Notes: a model not told the origin generated them from the letters alone. A stretch of DNA of 64,000 nucleotides from Oscillospiraceae bacterium (GCA_902795045.1 CADBJU010000015.1:41514-105513), one strand, 5' to 3'. Numbered from the stretch's first letter, positions 15,287 through 24,250 are shown. A program made the numbers and translations.

Positions 15287-15564
15287 TGGAAGACAAGCTG
15301 CTGACCGGGACGCTGATTATTCTTGCGCTGCTGATGCTGGCCCTCATGCCGAAAGTTATCAAGGGCCCGCGCTTTACCGACCGCATCGTCGCCATCAACG
15401 CCATCAACACCATGATCACGGCCTCCATCTGCCTGCTGTCCCGGCTGCACCGGGCGGGCTACCTGCTGGACGTGGCGCTCATCTACGCGCTGCTGGGCTT
15501 TACGGCGACGACGCTGCTGACCCGGCTTTTAGCCGCTGACCGGCAGAAGGAGGGAAAGAAATGA
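15286..15564 (+). CDS. mnhF: Mrp-type antiporter subunit F
   Basis: A 92-residue protein with three predicted membrane helices. The conserved GPRFTDRIVAINAINTMI stretch at about residues 27-44 is the MnhF signature (GP...DR..A.N). It overlaps subunit G by 4 bp, showing tight translational coupling. Confidence 0.92.
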   Translation: MEDKLLTGTLIILALLMLALMPKVIKGPRFTDRIVAINAINTMITASICLLSRLHRAGYLLDVALIYALLGFTATTLLTRLLAADRQKEGKK

Positions 15565-15878
15565 TCAGAACCATTCTCGCTGTGCCGTTTCTGCTCCTCG
15601 CCGTGTTCGTTTTCTTTTCCGAGGTGCTGGGCTTTTATAAGTTCACCTACGTCATGAACCGCATGCACGCGGCCGCCCTCGGCGATACGCTGGGCATCGG
15701 CTGCGTCCTCATTGCGGTGGCGATCCTGACCGGGGAGCTTGTGCCGATTTTAAAGCTTGCGCTGGTGCTGGTGTTCATGTTCCTCACCGGGCCGGTGGTT
15801 ACCCATCTGATCGCCGGGGCTGAGGTGGCAACGCACAAAAACGCCGGGCACGAATACAAGGAGGTGGACAGACGATGA
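15561..15878 (+). CDS. mnhG: Mrp-type antiporter subunit G
   Basis: A 105-residue, three-helix membrane protein. The family signature YVMNRMHAAALGDTLGIG (R-x-H-A-x-x-x-x-D-T-x-G) lies at about residues 30-47, and helix three is FMFLTGPVVTHLIA. It follows E and F, the usual E-F-G order, and overlaps the next gene by 4 bp. Confidence 0.92.
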   Translation: MIRTILAVPFLLLAVFVFFSEVLGFYKFTYVMNRMHAAALGDTLGIGCVLIAVAILTGELVPILKLALVLVFMFLTGPVVTHLIAGAEVATHKNAGHEYKEVDRR

Positions 15879-16129
15879 AAATAGTGGAATGCGTGCTTTT
15901 ATTGCTGCTCATCATCACGGGCGTCACCGCGCCCCTGCAGAAGCACCCCCTCATCATGGTCATCATCTTCACCACCTTTGGTTTGGTCATGAGCGTGATC
16001 TGGATGCTGCTGCAGGCCCCGGACCTCGCCATCACCGAAGCCGCCGTGGGCACGGGCGTGTCGGGCGTGCTGTTCTATCTCTGTCTCAGGCGCATCAAAC
16101 AGCTTGGGGGAACGGAGGATGAGAAATGA
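15875..16129 (+). CDS. MbhD-like (DUF4040) subunit of the antiporter complex
   Basis: An 84-residue protein with helices around LLLLLIITGVTAPLQ, PLIMVIIFTTFGLVMSVIWM and a conserved segment LLQAPDLAITEAAVGTGVSGVLFY. The QAPDvAiTEAavG motif is that of MbhD / the C-terminal part of MrpA. In classical Mrp this segment is fused to MrpA; here it is a separate gene, as in membrane-bound hydrogenase (Mbh) clusters. Confidence 0.88.
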   Translation: MKIVECVLLLLLIITGVTAPLQKHPLIMVIIFTTFGLVMSVIWMLLQAPDLAITEAAVGTGVSGVLFYLCLRRIKQLGGTEDEK

Positions 16130-16965
16130 GCGCTTTTACGAAATGGGTCGACGGCGAAAATGCCGTCCCGCTCAAGACAGACTTTAAGCCCGTCAAAGAG
16201 AAGAAGCCGCAGGAGAAGCATTCGTCCCTCGGCGACAAGCAGCGCCTTGACGGCTTTCTGAAGCTCTACGCGAAATGCGCCGTGGTCATCAGCGTCCTGA
16301 TGCTGATTGTCCTGCTCATCGGCGCGGTGGCCCTGCCCACCTTCGCCGAGCCGGGAAACCCCACGGACAATGAGGTCGTCCACCGCTACGTGGGCTCCGC
16401 CGAGGAGGAGACGGGCGCGGAGAACGTCATTGCGGGCATGATTCTGAATTACAGAGGCTTTGATACCTTCGGCGAAAGCTGCGTGCTGTTTCTGGCTGTC
16501 TGCTGCGTGATGCTCCTGCTCTGGGCAACCAACGACAAGATCAAGGCCGAGGCGAAGGCCTGCGAAAAGGAAGCACCCCCCGATGTGATCTTGCAGAAGG
16601 TGGCAAAGCTCCTGCTGCCGTGTGTGCTGTGCTTTGGGATGTGCGTCCTGTTTAACGGCCACGTCTCCCCCGGCGGCGGCTTCTCCGGCGGGTCGATCCT
16701 GGGCGCGGCGCTGATCCTCTTTGCCGTGGCCTTCGGGGCGGACAGTGTGCGCCGCTTCTTCACGGCGAAGGTCTTCAACACCGTGCGCATCACGGGCCTC
16801 ATGATCTACGGCTCCATGTTCGGCGTGTACATCTACCAAGGCGCAAACGGCATCTCGTCGAACCTCGCCCACTACATCGTGCTGGTCATCGACATCGCCG
16901 TGGGTCTCGTCGTCATGAGCACGATGTACGGCTTTTATTCCTTCTACACGAAAGGAGAGCTGTGA
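16126..16965 (+). CDS. mnhB: MbhE-MnhB fusion subunit
   Basis: A 279-residue protein. A charged cytoplasmic N-terminus (residues 1-45) and one helix lead to an MbhE-like part (EEETGAENVIAGMILNYRGFDTFGE, about 87-111), then the MnhB domain from about 150 (LCFGMCVLFNGHVSPGGGFSGGSILGAALILFAVAFG; MIYGSMFGVYIYQGANGI). In Mrp and Mbh clusters MbhE belongs to the end of MrpA and MnhB is the next gene, so here those two are fused. Both flanks overlap neighbours by 4 bp. Confidence 0.86.
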   Translation: MSAFTKWVDGENAVPLKTDFKPVKEKKPQEKHSSLGDKQRLDGFLKLYAKCAVVISVLMLIVLLIGAVALPTFAEPGNPTDNEVVHRYVGSAEEETGAENVIAGMILNYRGFDTFGESCVLFLAVCCVMLLLWATNDKIKAEAKACEKEAPPDVILQKVAKLLLPCVLCFGMCVLFNGHVSPGGGFSGGSILGAALILFAVAFGADSVRRFFTAKVFNTVRITGLMIYGSMFGVYIYQGANGISSNLAHYIVLVIDIAVGLVVMSTMYGFYSFYTKGEL

Positions 16966-17339
16966 TGCTGAGTTTAATCATCAATAACCGCTTTGCCATC
17001 GCGTCGGTGATCCTGTTCGTGACGGGCTTTGTGAACATGATGGTGCACCCGAATCTCATCAAGAAGATCGTGTCCTTCAACATCATGGACTCGGCCACCT
17101 TCCTGATGCTGGCAAGCCGCGGCATGATCGCCGGGCGCACCGCCGCCATCCTCACCGACGGCGGGGCCGACACCTCCCTGTATGTCAATCCCATCCCCGC
17201 GGGGCTCGTCCTCACGGGCATTGTGGTCTCCGTCTCCGTCAGCGCGTTTTCGCTGGCCCTGGTGCAGCGCATCTACGGCACCTACGGTACCGTGGACCTG
17301 CGGGAGCTTCTCGAGGCCATGAAGAAGAAGGGGGAGTGA
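16962..17339 (+). CDS. mnhC: Mrp-type antiporter subunit C
   Basis: NuoK/MnhC-like, 125 residues, three membrane helices. Visible are SVILFVTGFVNMMVHPNLIKKIVSFNIMDSATFLML and NPIPAGLVLTGIVVSVSVSAFSLALVQRIY, which match MnhC (NPIPqALVLTaIVIg.A). A 4-bp overlap with the next gene. Confidence 0.92.
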   Translation: MMLSLIINNRFAIASVILFVTGFVNMMVHPNLIKKIVSFNIMDSATFLMLASRGMIAGRTAAILTDGGADTSLYVNPIPAGLVLTGIVVSVSVSAFSLALVQRIYGTYGTVDLRELLEAMKKKGE

Positions 17340-18841
17340 GCGACATGCCTTTTGCCTGGAACCTCCCCTATATGAGCGTTTTTCTGACCATGATCACAGC
17401 GATTTTGCTCTCCGTCATTCCGGGGGCCAAGCGTGCCTACTGGATCACGGTATGCGTCTCCGCGATCGTAACGGTCATGTCGCTGCGCTTTCTGTCCTTC
17501 ATTGTGAAAGCCGACGCGTCCTATGCCTTTACCATGGGCAAGTTCCCCGCGCCCTTCGGCAACGAGATCAAATTCGGACCCCTCCAGGGGCTTCTCGCCT
17601 CGGTGTTTGCCGCCGTGATGTGCCTGTCGCTTTTAGGCGGGCGGGCGGAGCTTTTCGAGGACGTGGACGAGAAGAAGATGGGCCTTGCCTGCGTGATGCT
17701 GAACATGGTGCTGGCGTCCCTCCTCATCCTCAGCTACACAAACGACGCCTTCACCGCCTACGTCTTTATCGAGATCAGCACCATCGCGGCCTGCGCCCTG
17801 GTCATGATCAAGGACTCGGGCCCGACCCTGGTCGCAACCATCCGTTACTTATTCATGAGCCTTCTCGGCTCCGGCCTGTTCCTGTTCTCCATTATCCTGC
17901 TCTACGCCATCACGGGCCATCTGCTGATGCCCCAGCTCAAGGAAAGTGTGGCCAAGCTCATGGAGACCGGCAATTACACCAGGGTTCTCGCGATGCTGCT
18001 CGGCATGATGACGGCGGGCCTCGGCGTGAAGTCCGCCATGTTCCCCTTCCACCGCTGGCTGCCCGATGCCCACGGTACGGCGACCACCACCTCCTCGGCG
18101 GTGCTGTCGGGTTTGGTGGTCAAGGGCTACGCGGTACTGCTCATCACGATGTATGTCCGCGTCTTCACCCTCGACACCGTGCGGGCGTTTCACATCAATG
18201 ACGCGGTGTTCGTCCTCGGTTTCTGCGGCATGATCCTGGGTTCCGTCCAGGCCATCCGCGAGACGCACGCGAAAAGGATGCTGGCCTATTCGTCCGTTGC
18301 CCAGCTCGGCTATGTGTTTATGGGCATCGGCCTCGGAACAAAAGAGGGTATCGCCGCCGCCTGCTTCCAGATCCTGATCCACGCCTTTACAAAGCCGCTC
18401 CTGTTCGTATCGGTCGGGCGCCTTGCCTCCACCGTACACCACGACAAGCAGCTCAGAGCCCTGCGCGGCACGGCGTGGCAGACCCCGCTTGCGGGCATCG
18501 GCTTCGGCATCGGCGCGCTCTCCATGGTGGGCATCCCGCTCTTCGGCGGCTTTGCGGCAAAGGTGAACTTCGCCACCGCCTCCGTGTTCACCGATACCAA
18601 GATCGTCCTGACCCTCGCGGTGCTGGCGATCTCCTCTGTTCTGAACGCGCTTTACTACATCCCGGCCGTCATCAACATCTGGAGCATCCGCAGGGAGGCC
18701 GCGCTGCCTGAGGCCGGGAAGGTCAAAAAGGACCCGACCGCGACCGCCGCGATCATTCTCCTTGCCTGCGGGGTGCTGTTTCTCGGCGTCTGCTTCACCC
18801 CGGTGATGGACATCATCGTCCGCGGGCTGGAGCTCATGTGA
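17336..18841 (+). CDS. mnhD: MnhD/NuoN-like antiporter subunit 1
   Basis: Proton-translocating membrane subunit of the ND2/4/5 family (501 residues, about 14 helices). The functional charges are present: Glu in VFIEISTIAACAL (helix 5), Lys in GLGVKSAMFPFHRWLPDAH (helix 7), Lys in LVVKGYAVLL, and Lys in HAFTKPLLF. ETHAKRMLAYSSVAQLGY is the conserved broken-helix region. The start is GTG 17336 in a 4-bp overlap with mnhC. It is the first of four such proteins in the operon. Confidence 0.9.
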   Translation: MSDMPFAWNLPYMSVFLTMITAILLSVIPGAKRAYWITVCVSAIVTVMSLRFLSFIVKADASYAFTMGKFPAPFGNEIKFGPLQGLLASVFAAVMCLSLLGGRAELFEDVDEKKMGLACVMLNMVLASLLILSYTNDAFTAYVFIEISTIAACALVMIKDSGPTLVATIRYLFMSLLGSGLFLFSIILLYAITGHLLMPQLKESVAKLMETGNYTRVLAMLLGMMTAGLGVKSAMFPFHRWLPDAHGTATTTSSAVLSGLVVKGYAVLLITMYVRVFTLDTVRAFHINDAVFVLGFCGMILGSVQAIRETHAKRMLAYSSVAQLGYVFMGIGLGTKEGIAAACFQILIHAFTKPLLFVSVGRLASTVHHDKQLRALRGTAWQTPLAGIGFGIGALSMVGIPLFGGFAAKVNFATASVFTDTKIVLTLAVLAISSVLNALYYIPAVINIWSIRREAALPEAGKVKKDPTATAAIILLACGVLFLGVCFTPVMDIIVRGLELM

Positions 18842-18857
18842 AAGGAGGGGTGACGAT

Positions 18858-20300
18858 ATGCTGATACTCCTTGCCGTTCTGATCCCCGTTGTGGGCGCGG
18901 CGCTTGTCTTCCGCACGGAAAATGAGAACCTACGCCGCAGACTCTGCATGGCGTCCATCGTGTTTGCCTGGCTCTGCGCTTCGCTTGCGGTGATCCCCGG
19001 CGGCAGCGACATCACGCTTTTGCGTTTAAGCGACACCCTGACCCTGCGCTTTGCCTCCGACGGGCTGAGCCTGTTCTTTGTCAATCTGGTGTGCTTCATC
19101 TGGTTCTTCGTGGAGTTCCACGCCTTCGGCTACATGAAGCACGAGGGGAGCGAGCCGCAGTTTTTCGGCTTCTTCCTGCTGACCTTTGCGGCCCTCATCG
19201 CCCTGGCCTCTGCCTGGAACGCGGTGACGCTCTACATGTGCTTCGAGCTCATGACGCTGTGCTCCATGCCGTTGGTGCTGCACAACGGCTCGGAGCAGTC
19301 AAGGCGCGCAAGCTTTGCCTACCTCGGCTACTCCACCCTCGGCGCGTCGCTTGCGCTGCTGGGCTTCTTCATGCTGGCCTCTCAGGGCAATGATTTGAGC
19401 TTCGCCCTCCACGGCGGACAGCTCGTCGGCGATCAGAAGACCCTGCTCGTTGCCGCGTTTCTGATTATCCTGGGCTTCGGCGCGAAGGCCGGTATGGTGC
19501 CGCTGCAGATGTGGCTGACCGAGGCCCACCCCGTGGCCCCGTCCCCCGCGAGCGCGGTGCTGTCGGGCCTCATCACCAAGGGCGGTGTGCTCGCGATCAT
19601 TCGCTGCACCTTCCAGCTCTTCGGGCGCGACATGCTCCGGGGCACCTGGGTACAGACCGCGATCCTGGTCCTTTCGATCATTACGATTTTCACCGGCTCC
19701 ATGCTGGCCCTGCGCGAAAAGCTCCTCAAAAAGCGCATGGCCTACTCCACCATTTCCAACGTCTCCTATGTGCTCTTCGGCCTCTTCGTGCTGGACGAGG
19801 CGGGGGTCGGCGTGATAGGCGCGCTTTTGCAGATGGTGTTTCACGCCCTTGCCAAGGACGCGCTCTTCCTCTGCGCGGGCTCCATCATCTTTGCAACCGG
19901 CAAAACGCGCGTGGACGAGCTCAAGGGCATCGGGCGGCAGATGCCGGTCACCATGTGGTGCTTTGCGATTGCCTCCCTGTCCCTGATCGGCATTCCGCCG
20001 ATGGGCGGCTTTGTCGCCAAGTATTATCTCGCCTCAGGCGCGCTCGCAACCGGCTCCACACTTGCGACCGTCGGCGTCGTGGTGCTGATGGTGTCCGCCC
20101 TGCTCACGGCCTTTTACCTGCTGCCCATCGTCGCCGCGGCCTTCTTCCCGGGGCGCGACTTTGAGGCGGGCGAAAAGTGCGAGGTGGAGAAAAAGATGCT
20201 CGTTCCGCCCATCGTGTTCTCCGGGCTCACGGTGATCCTCGGCATGTTCCCGATCGGGCTTCTGCTCCACTTCTTCGTTATCGACGGCTGGCTGCTGTAA
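18858..20300 (+). CDS. MnhD/NuoM-like antiporter subunit 2
   Basis: 480 residues, the second ND-family channel. Key residues are kept: Glu in MCFELMTLCSMPLVLHN, Lys in GFGAKAGMVPLQMWLTEAHPVAPSPASAVLSGLITKGG, and Lys in FHALAKDALFLCAG. AGGAGGGGTG sits before the start, 16 bp after subunit 1. Paralogy with its neighbours points to tandem duplication followed by divergence. Confidence 0.9.
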   Translation: MLILLAVLIPVVGAALVFRTENENLRRRLCMASIVFAWLCASLAVIPGGSDITLLRLSDTLTLRFASDGLSLFFVNLVCFIWFFVEFHAFGYMKHEGSEPQFFGFFLLTFAALIALASAWNAVTLYMCFELMTLCSMPLVLHNGSEQSRRASFAYLGYSTLGASLALLGFFMLASQGNDLSFALHGGQLVGDQKTLLVAAFLIILGFGAKAGMVPLQMWLTEAHPVAPSPASAVLSGLITKGGVLAIIRCTFQLFGRDMLRGTWVQTAILVLSIITIFTGSMLALREKLLKKRMAYSTISNVSYVLFGLFVLDEAGVGVIGALLQMVFHALAKDALFLCAGSIIFATGKTRVDELKGIGRQMPVTMWCFAIASLSLIGIPPMGGFVAKYYLASGALATGSTLATVGVVVLMVSALLTAFYLLPIVAAAFFPGRDFEAGEKCEVEKKMLVPPIVFSGLTVILGMFPIGLLLHFFVIDGWLL

Positions 20301-20312
20301 GGAGGGGATACC

Positions 20313-21788
20313 ATGCATAATACCTTAACACTATTCAGCCTGATATTCCCCGTGTTCTCGGGTATCGGCCTGCTGATTGCGCGTCCGCAGGACCGGCAAA
20401 GACGTAATTTCTTCGTGATGATTTTCGTCTGCGTCAGTGCTTTCTTTGTGCTGGGCACGGCGCTTTGCTCAGCGCTGAATGGCCCGGATTCCGTATATCT
20501 GCACGTGGCTGATCTCAGCGATAAGCTGGTGATCGCCTTCCGCCCGGACGGCGTGAGCCTCGTCTTCGGCTGCATCATCGGCGTTCTCTGGCCCGTGACC
20601 ACCGTCTACGCCTTCTCCTACATGGAGCATGAGGGACGGGAGAACATGTTCTTCGGCTTCTTCCTCATCACCTTCGGGGTGGTGGCGGGCATTGCCTACT
20701 CCGCAAACTTCTTTACCCTCTACCTCTGCTATGAGTTCATGACCCTTGTCACCCTGCCCCTCGTCATGCACGAGATGGACGGCAAGGCAAGAGCCGCGGG
20801 CAAAAAGTACGTGCTCTACTCCATGACCGGCGCGGCCCTTGTCTTCATCTGCCTGATGTACTTCCTGCGCTATGCCGATACCCTCGCCTTCACCTACGGC
20901 GGCATTCTCAACATGGAGAAGGTGAAGGGCCACGAAAGGGAGCTCATGACCGTGTTCGTGCTGGGCTTCTTCGGCTTCGGCGTCAAGGCCGCGATCTTCC
21001 CCTTGCACCGCTGGCTCCCGGCGGCGTCGGTGGCCCCGACCCCGGTCACGGCGCTGCTGCACGCGGTGGCGGTGGTCAAGTCCGGCGCTTTTGCGGTGAT
21101 GCGCCTTGTGTACTTCGGCTTCGGCTGCGAATTTCTGCGCGGCACCTGGGCGCAGTACGTGGTGCTCGCGGCCTCGGCTTTCACGGTGATGTTCGGTTCC
21201 GCCATGTCGCTTCGCATGCCGCACCTCAAGCGGCGGCTTGCCTACTCCACGGTCTCCAACCTGAGCTATATTCTGGTGGCCTTCGCCTCCATGAGCCCGG
21301 TGGGCCTTGCGGGCGGACTGCTGCACATGGTGTTCCACGCGGTTATTAAAATCTCCCTCTTCTTCTGCGCGGGCGCGATGCTCCACCACAACAAGCTCGA
21401 GTACGTATACGACATGGAAGGGCTGTCCAAAAAGATGCCCGTCACCTGCGGGGTGTTCCTCATTGCGTCGCTGGCTCTGATGGGCGTGCCTCCGCTGGGC
21501 GGCTTTCTTTCCAAGTGGACCATTGGCACGGCAGCCGCCGGAAACGCGAACTGGGCTGGGTATCTCGGCGCGGCTTCCCTCATCGTCTCCGCGATTCTTA
21601 CCACGCTCTATATGCTCTCCGCCGCGGTGCGCTTCTACTTCCCGCTCAAGGATGCCCCCGCGCAGCCGGAGCACATCCATGAGGCCGACAGGCTCATGAC
21701 CGGCCCGCTGGTGTTCCTGATGGTCCTGCTGCTGGTGCTGTCGCTCTGCTCCGCTCCTTTGAGCGCCTGGATAGGAGGTCTGGTCTGA
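20313..21788 (+). CDS. MnhD/NuoM-like antiporter subunit 3
   Basis: 491 residues, the third ND-family channel. Charged sites: Glu in LCYEFMTLVTLPLVMHE, Lys in GFGVKAAIFPLHRWLPAASV, Lys in VAVVKSGAFAVMR, and Lys in FHAVIKISLFFCAG. GGAGGGGATACC precedes the start, 12 bp after subunit 2. The canonical LPxAH at the end of helix 7 is changed to LPAAS, so the helix-7 His is replaced by Ser, unlike the other three paralogues. Confidence 0.9.
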   Translation: MHNTLTLFSLIFPVFSGIGLLIARPQDRQRRNFFVMIFVCVSAFFVLGTALCSALNGPDSVYLHVADLSDKLVIAFRPDGVSLVFGCIIGVLWPVTTVYAFSYMEHEGRENMFFGFFLITFGVVAGIAYSANFFTLYLCYEFMTLVTLPLVMHEMDGKARAAGKKYVLYSMTGAALVFICLMYFLRYADTLAFTYGGILNMEKVKGHERELMTVFVLGFFGFGVKAAIFPLHRWLPAASVAPTPVTALLHAVAVVKSGAFAVMRLVYFGFGCEFLRGTWAQYVVLAASAFTVMFGSAMSLRMPHLKRRLAYSTVSNLSYILVAFASMSPVGLAGGLLHMVFHAVIKISLFFCAGAMLHHNKLEYVYDMEGLSKKMPVTCGVFLIASLALMGVPPLGGFLSKWTIGTAAAGNANWAGYLGAASLIVSAILTTLYMLSAAVRFYFPLKDAPAQPEHIHEADRLMTGPLVFLMVLLLVLSLCSAPLSAWIGGLV

Positions 21789-23773
21789 TGCTTATATTAA
21801 TGGTTTTCCTGCCCATGATCGCGGCGCTGGTGTGTTATCCCATCTGCCGCAACTCGGAGCGGGCGTGGTTCACCCCCGCGATCGTGATCTCCGGCGCGGT
21901 GTTTCTGATGGGCCTGTTCCTGGTTCTGGAGCCCGAGCTTGCAGACAGCATTGACTTCTTCTGCGGCAACGGCATCTACTTCAAGGCAGGCGGCCTGCGC
22001 ACTGTGATGGCGACGCTGGCGGGCTTCATGTGGGTCATGACGGCGCTGGCCTCCCCCGAGTATTTCTCCGGCGCTCGCGCCAACGGCCGCTACTTCCTGT
22101 TCTATCTCTGGACCCTCGGCGCCCTCGAGGGCGTGTTCCTCGCCGCCGACCTCATGACGCTCTTTGTCTTCTTTGAGATCATGAGCTTCACCTCCTACGT
22201 CTGGGTCGTACAAAACGAGACGCCCGAGGCAATCCGCGCGAGCGAAACGTATTTGTTTATTGCGGTCATCGGCGGTCTTACGATGCTGATGGGCCTGTTC
22301 CTGCTGGATAACGCCATCTCAAAGCTTGTCCTGGCGGAAATCGAGCTTGAAAGCGGCTTGCCGTATTATAGTACGCTGCGCTTTGAGGACATTGTCCGCT
22401 ATGCCCCCGCGCTGAGCCCGCGCCTGCGCTGGACCGTGGGCGTCTGCGCCCTCGTCGGCTTCGGCGTGAAGGCGGGCATGTTCCCGCTGCACATCTGGCT
22501 GCCCAAGGCCCACCCCGTGGCCCCCGCGCCCGCAAGCGCCCTGCTGTCCGGCATCCTGACCAAGAGCGGCGTGTTCGGCATCATCGGCATCTCCTGCTGG
22601 CTCTTTGACGGTGTGCCCGGCTGGGGCAATTTCCTGCTCGTCCCCGCGGTCATTACGATGTTCCTCGGCGCGGTGCTGGCGGTCTTCTCGGTAGACTTAA
22701 AGCGCACGCTTGCCTGCTCGTCCATGAGCCAGATCGGCTTTATTCTCACAGGCATTTCGATGTGCGTTCTGCTCGGCGAGCATGGCTCCATCGCCGCCTG
22801 CGGCGCGGTGCTGCACATCCTCAACCACTCGCTCATCAAATTGACCCTCTTTGTGGCGGCGGGCGTGGTGTACTTCAATGTCCACTCCCTGGACCTCAAC
22901 GACGTGCGCGGCTTCGGCAAGGACAAGCCGCTGCTGAAGCTGGCCTTCCTCTCCGGTGCGTGCTCCATTGCGGGCATCCCGGGCTTCGGCGGCTACATCA
23001 GCAAGACGCTCCTGCACGAGGGGATCGTGGAATACTGCGAGTACCTCACCGAGCACGGCTTTTCCGCTGCGCCTTACCGGGCGGTGGAGTGGATCTTCCT
23101 CCTGTCCGGCGGTCTGACGCTTGCGTACATGACACGGCTTTTCTACATCATTTTCGTCGCCGACAAGCCCGAGCACCAGCATCAGAAGACGCCGTACATG
23201 AGCCCTATGACCGGCGCGGTGCTGGTGATCGGCGGGCTGCTCATGCCCCTGCTCGGTCTCACCGCACACCTGACCATGGACAAGATCGCGGCCTACGCCC
23301 TGCCCTTCTTCCGCCGGGAGCCCATGGCCCACGCGGTCAACTACTTCTCGCCGGGGAATCTCAAGGGCGCTGCCATCTCCATCACGATCGGCGTGCTGGT
23401 CTTCCTCCTTGTCGGCATGAAGTGGCTGACGCGCAAAGAGGACGGGCACGAGGTCTACCGCAATGTCTGGCCGAAGGGCCTCGATCTCGAGGACGCGGTG
23501 TACCGCCCCGCCCTTCGCGGTTTGAGCTTTGCGGGCGGCGCTGCGGCGAGATTCGTGGAGTCTGTCGGTGCGCTGCTGATTTACGGCACAGTCGATCTCC
23601 TGTTCCTCGGCGCCAAGGACAAGGTCGTCCCGCCCGAGGATGAGCAGTTCTCGGCCTACTCGAAGCAGAGCGAGCGAAGCCGCGTCGAGCGGAGCTTCTC
23701 CGCAGACCTGCTTTACGCCGCCTGCGGCGTACTGGCGCTGATGGCGCTTGCCGCCTGGAACATGCTGCGGTAA
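21788..23773 (+). CDS. MnhA/NuoL-like antiporter subunit 4
   Basis: 661 residues, the largest ND-family subunit and last gene of the operon (one-base overlap with subunit 3). Core sites: Glu in FVFFEIMSFTSYVWVV, Lys in GFGVKAGMFPLHIWLPKAHPVAPAPASALLSGILTKSG, and Lys in LNHSLIKLTLFVAAG. A C-terminal extension of about 150 residues adds two or three more helices with a soluble segment between (WPKGLDLEDAVYRPALRG), as in NuoL/HyfB-type proteins. It lacks the MbhD/MbhE/MnhB tail of true MrpA, which is supplied by separate genes upstream. Confidence 0.88.
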   Translation: MLILMVFLPMIAALVCYPICRNSERAWFTPAIVISGAVFLMGLFLVLEPELADSIDFFCGNGIYFKAGGLRTVMATLAGFMWVMTALASPEYFSGARANGRYFLFYLWTLGALEGVFLAADLMTLFVFFEIMSFTSYVWVVQNETPEAIRASETYLFIAVIGGLTMLMGLFLLDNAISKLVLAEIELESGLPYYSTLRFEDIVRYAPALSPRLRWTVGVCALVGFGVKAGMFPLHIWLPKAHPVAPAPASALLSGILTKSGVFGIIGISCWLFDGVPGWGNFLLVPAVITMFLGAVLAVFSVDLKRTLACSSMSQIGFILTGISMCVLLGEHGSIAACGAVLHILNHSLIKLTLFVAAGVVYFNVHSLDLNDVRGFGKDKPLLKLAFLSGACSIAGIPGFGGYISKTLLHEGIVEYCEYLTEHGFSAAPYRAVEWIFLLSGGLTLAYMTRLFYIIFVADKPEHQHQKTPYMSPMTGAVLVIGGLLMPLLGLTAHLTMDKIAAYALPFFRREPMAHAVNYFSPGNLKGAAISITIGVLVFLLVGMKWLTRKEDGHEVYRNVWPKGLDLEDAVYRPALRGLSFAGGAAARFVESVGALLIYGTVDLLFLGAKDKVVPPEDEQFSAYSKQSERSRVERSFSADLLYAACGVLALMALAAWNMLR

Positions 23774-23782
23774 ACACAGGCG

Positions 23783-23885
23783 TGTCATTTTCCTAAAAGG
23801 CATAGAGATCCTAAGCGGCAAGCCGCCAAGAATCTTCTGCTTCCTCTCACCGTAAATAGATCCTTCGCTGGCGCTCAGGATGACA
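23783..23885. repeat. Family E interspersed repeat
   Basis: Begins GTGTCATTTTCC, contains AAGCGGCAAGCCGC, GAATCTTC and TCCTTCGCTGGCGCTCAGG, and ends GGATGACA. The copy at 54831-54916 has TGTCATTCTGAGCCGCTTAA and CTCAGAATGACA ends. No coding sequence. Confidence 0.55.
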
Positions 23886-23927
23886 AACAAGGGGCTGTGG
23901 AAAACCTTCCACAGCCCCTTGTTTTTG
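23886..23927. terminator. Bidirectional intrinsic terminator
   Basis: Arms AACAAGGGGCTGTGG and CCACAGCCCCTTGTT with an AAAACCTT loop, then TTTGA on the plus strand. It ends the Mrp-like operon and the convergent small membrane-protein gene. Confidence 0.85.
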
Positions 23928-23937
23928 ATCTTTGTGT

Positions 23938-24132
23938 TCAATGTCGGTTTGCGTAGCGGAACATCCAGATCACGATGACCACCAGCGCGATGATTACAAT
24001 CAGGCCGATGACGGTGTTGACCGTGCCGCTGAGCAGGGTGAAGGCCCCGCTCACCACCTTGATGAGCAGCACGATCAGGGCGATGGCAACGAGCGCTGCC
24101 AGAGCTGCATAGACGATCTTTTTGTTGTTCAT
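23938..24132 (-). CDS. Small two-helix membrane protein
   Basis: A 64-residue protein beginning MNNKKIVYAALAALVAIALI. Two hydrophobic segments (about 6-27 and 38-58) are separated by a short loop with GAFTLLSGTVN, and the C-terminus is basic (FRYANRH). AGGAGGCCCGCAT precedes ATG. I do not recognise a family. It has good coding character and a terminator, and it sits downstream of nadE on the same strand with a family A repeat between, so it may be independent. Confidence 0.6.
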   Translation of the reverse strand: MNNKKIVYAALAALVAIALIVLLIKVVSGAFTLLSGTVNTVIGLIVIIALVVIVIWMFRYANRH

Positions 24133-24153
24133 ATGCGGGCCTCCTTATTCTAC

Positions 24154-24250
24154 TTGGCTCCCCTGAAAGGGGAGCTGTCGCGGCGGCAAGCCGCCGTGAC
24201 TGAGGGGTCAACCCCTCCGGCCTTCGGCCACCTCCTCTTTCAGGGGAGGC
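24154..24250. repeat. Family A interspersed repeat
   Basis: Left end TTGGCTCCCCTGAAAGGGGA, right end TCTTTCAGGGGAGGC, with GGCGGCAAGCCGCC and CCGGCCTTCGGCC hairpins inside. It lies six bases after the nadE stop and probably doubles as the nadE transcript end. Confidence 0.7.

Noticed and set aside
14828-23773. Membrane-bound hydrogenase or complex I operon
   Set aside because: No NiFe catalytic subunit, NuoB/D-like subunit or iron-sulfur protein is encoded; only the antiporter-type membrane arm is present.
21788-23773. Large opposite-strand ORFs (such as those over secA, ileS and the Mrp genes)
   Set aside because: They are shadows of GC-rich coding regions with no homology-like motifs, and the sense frames carry unmistakable family signatures.
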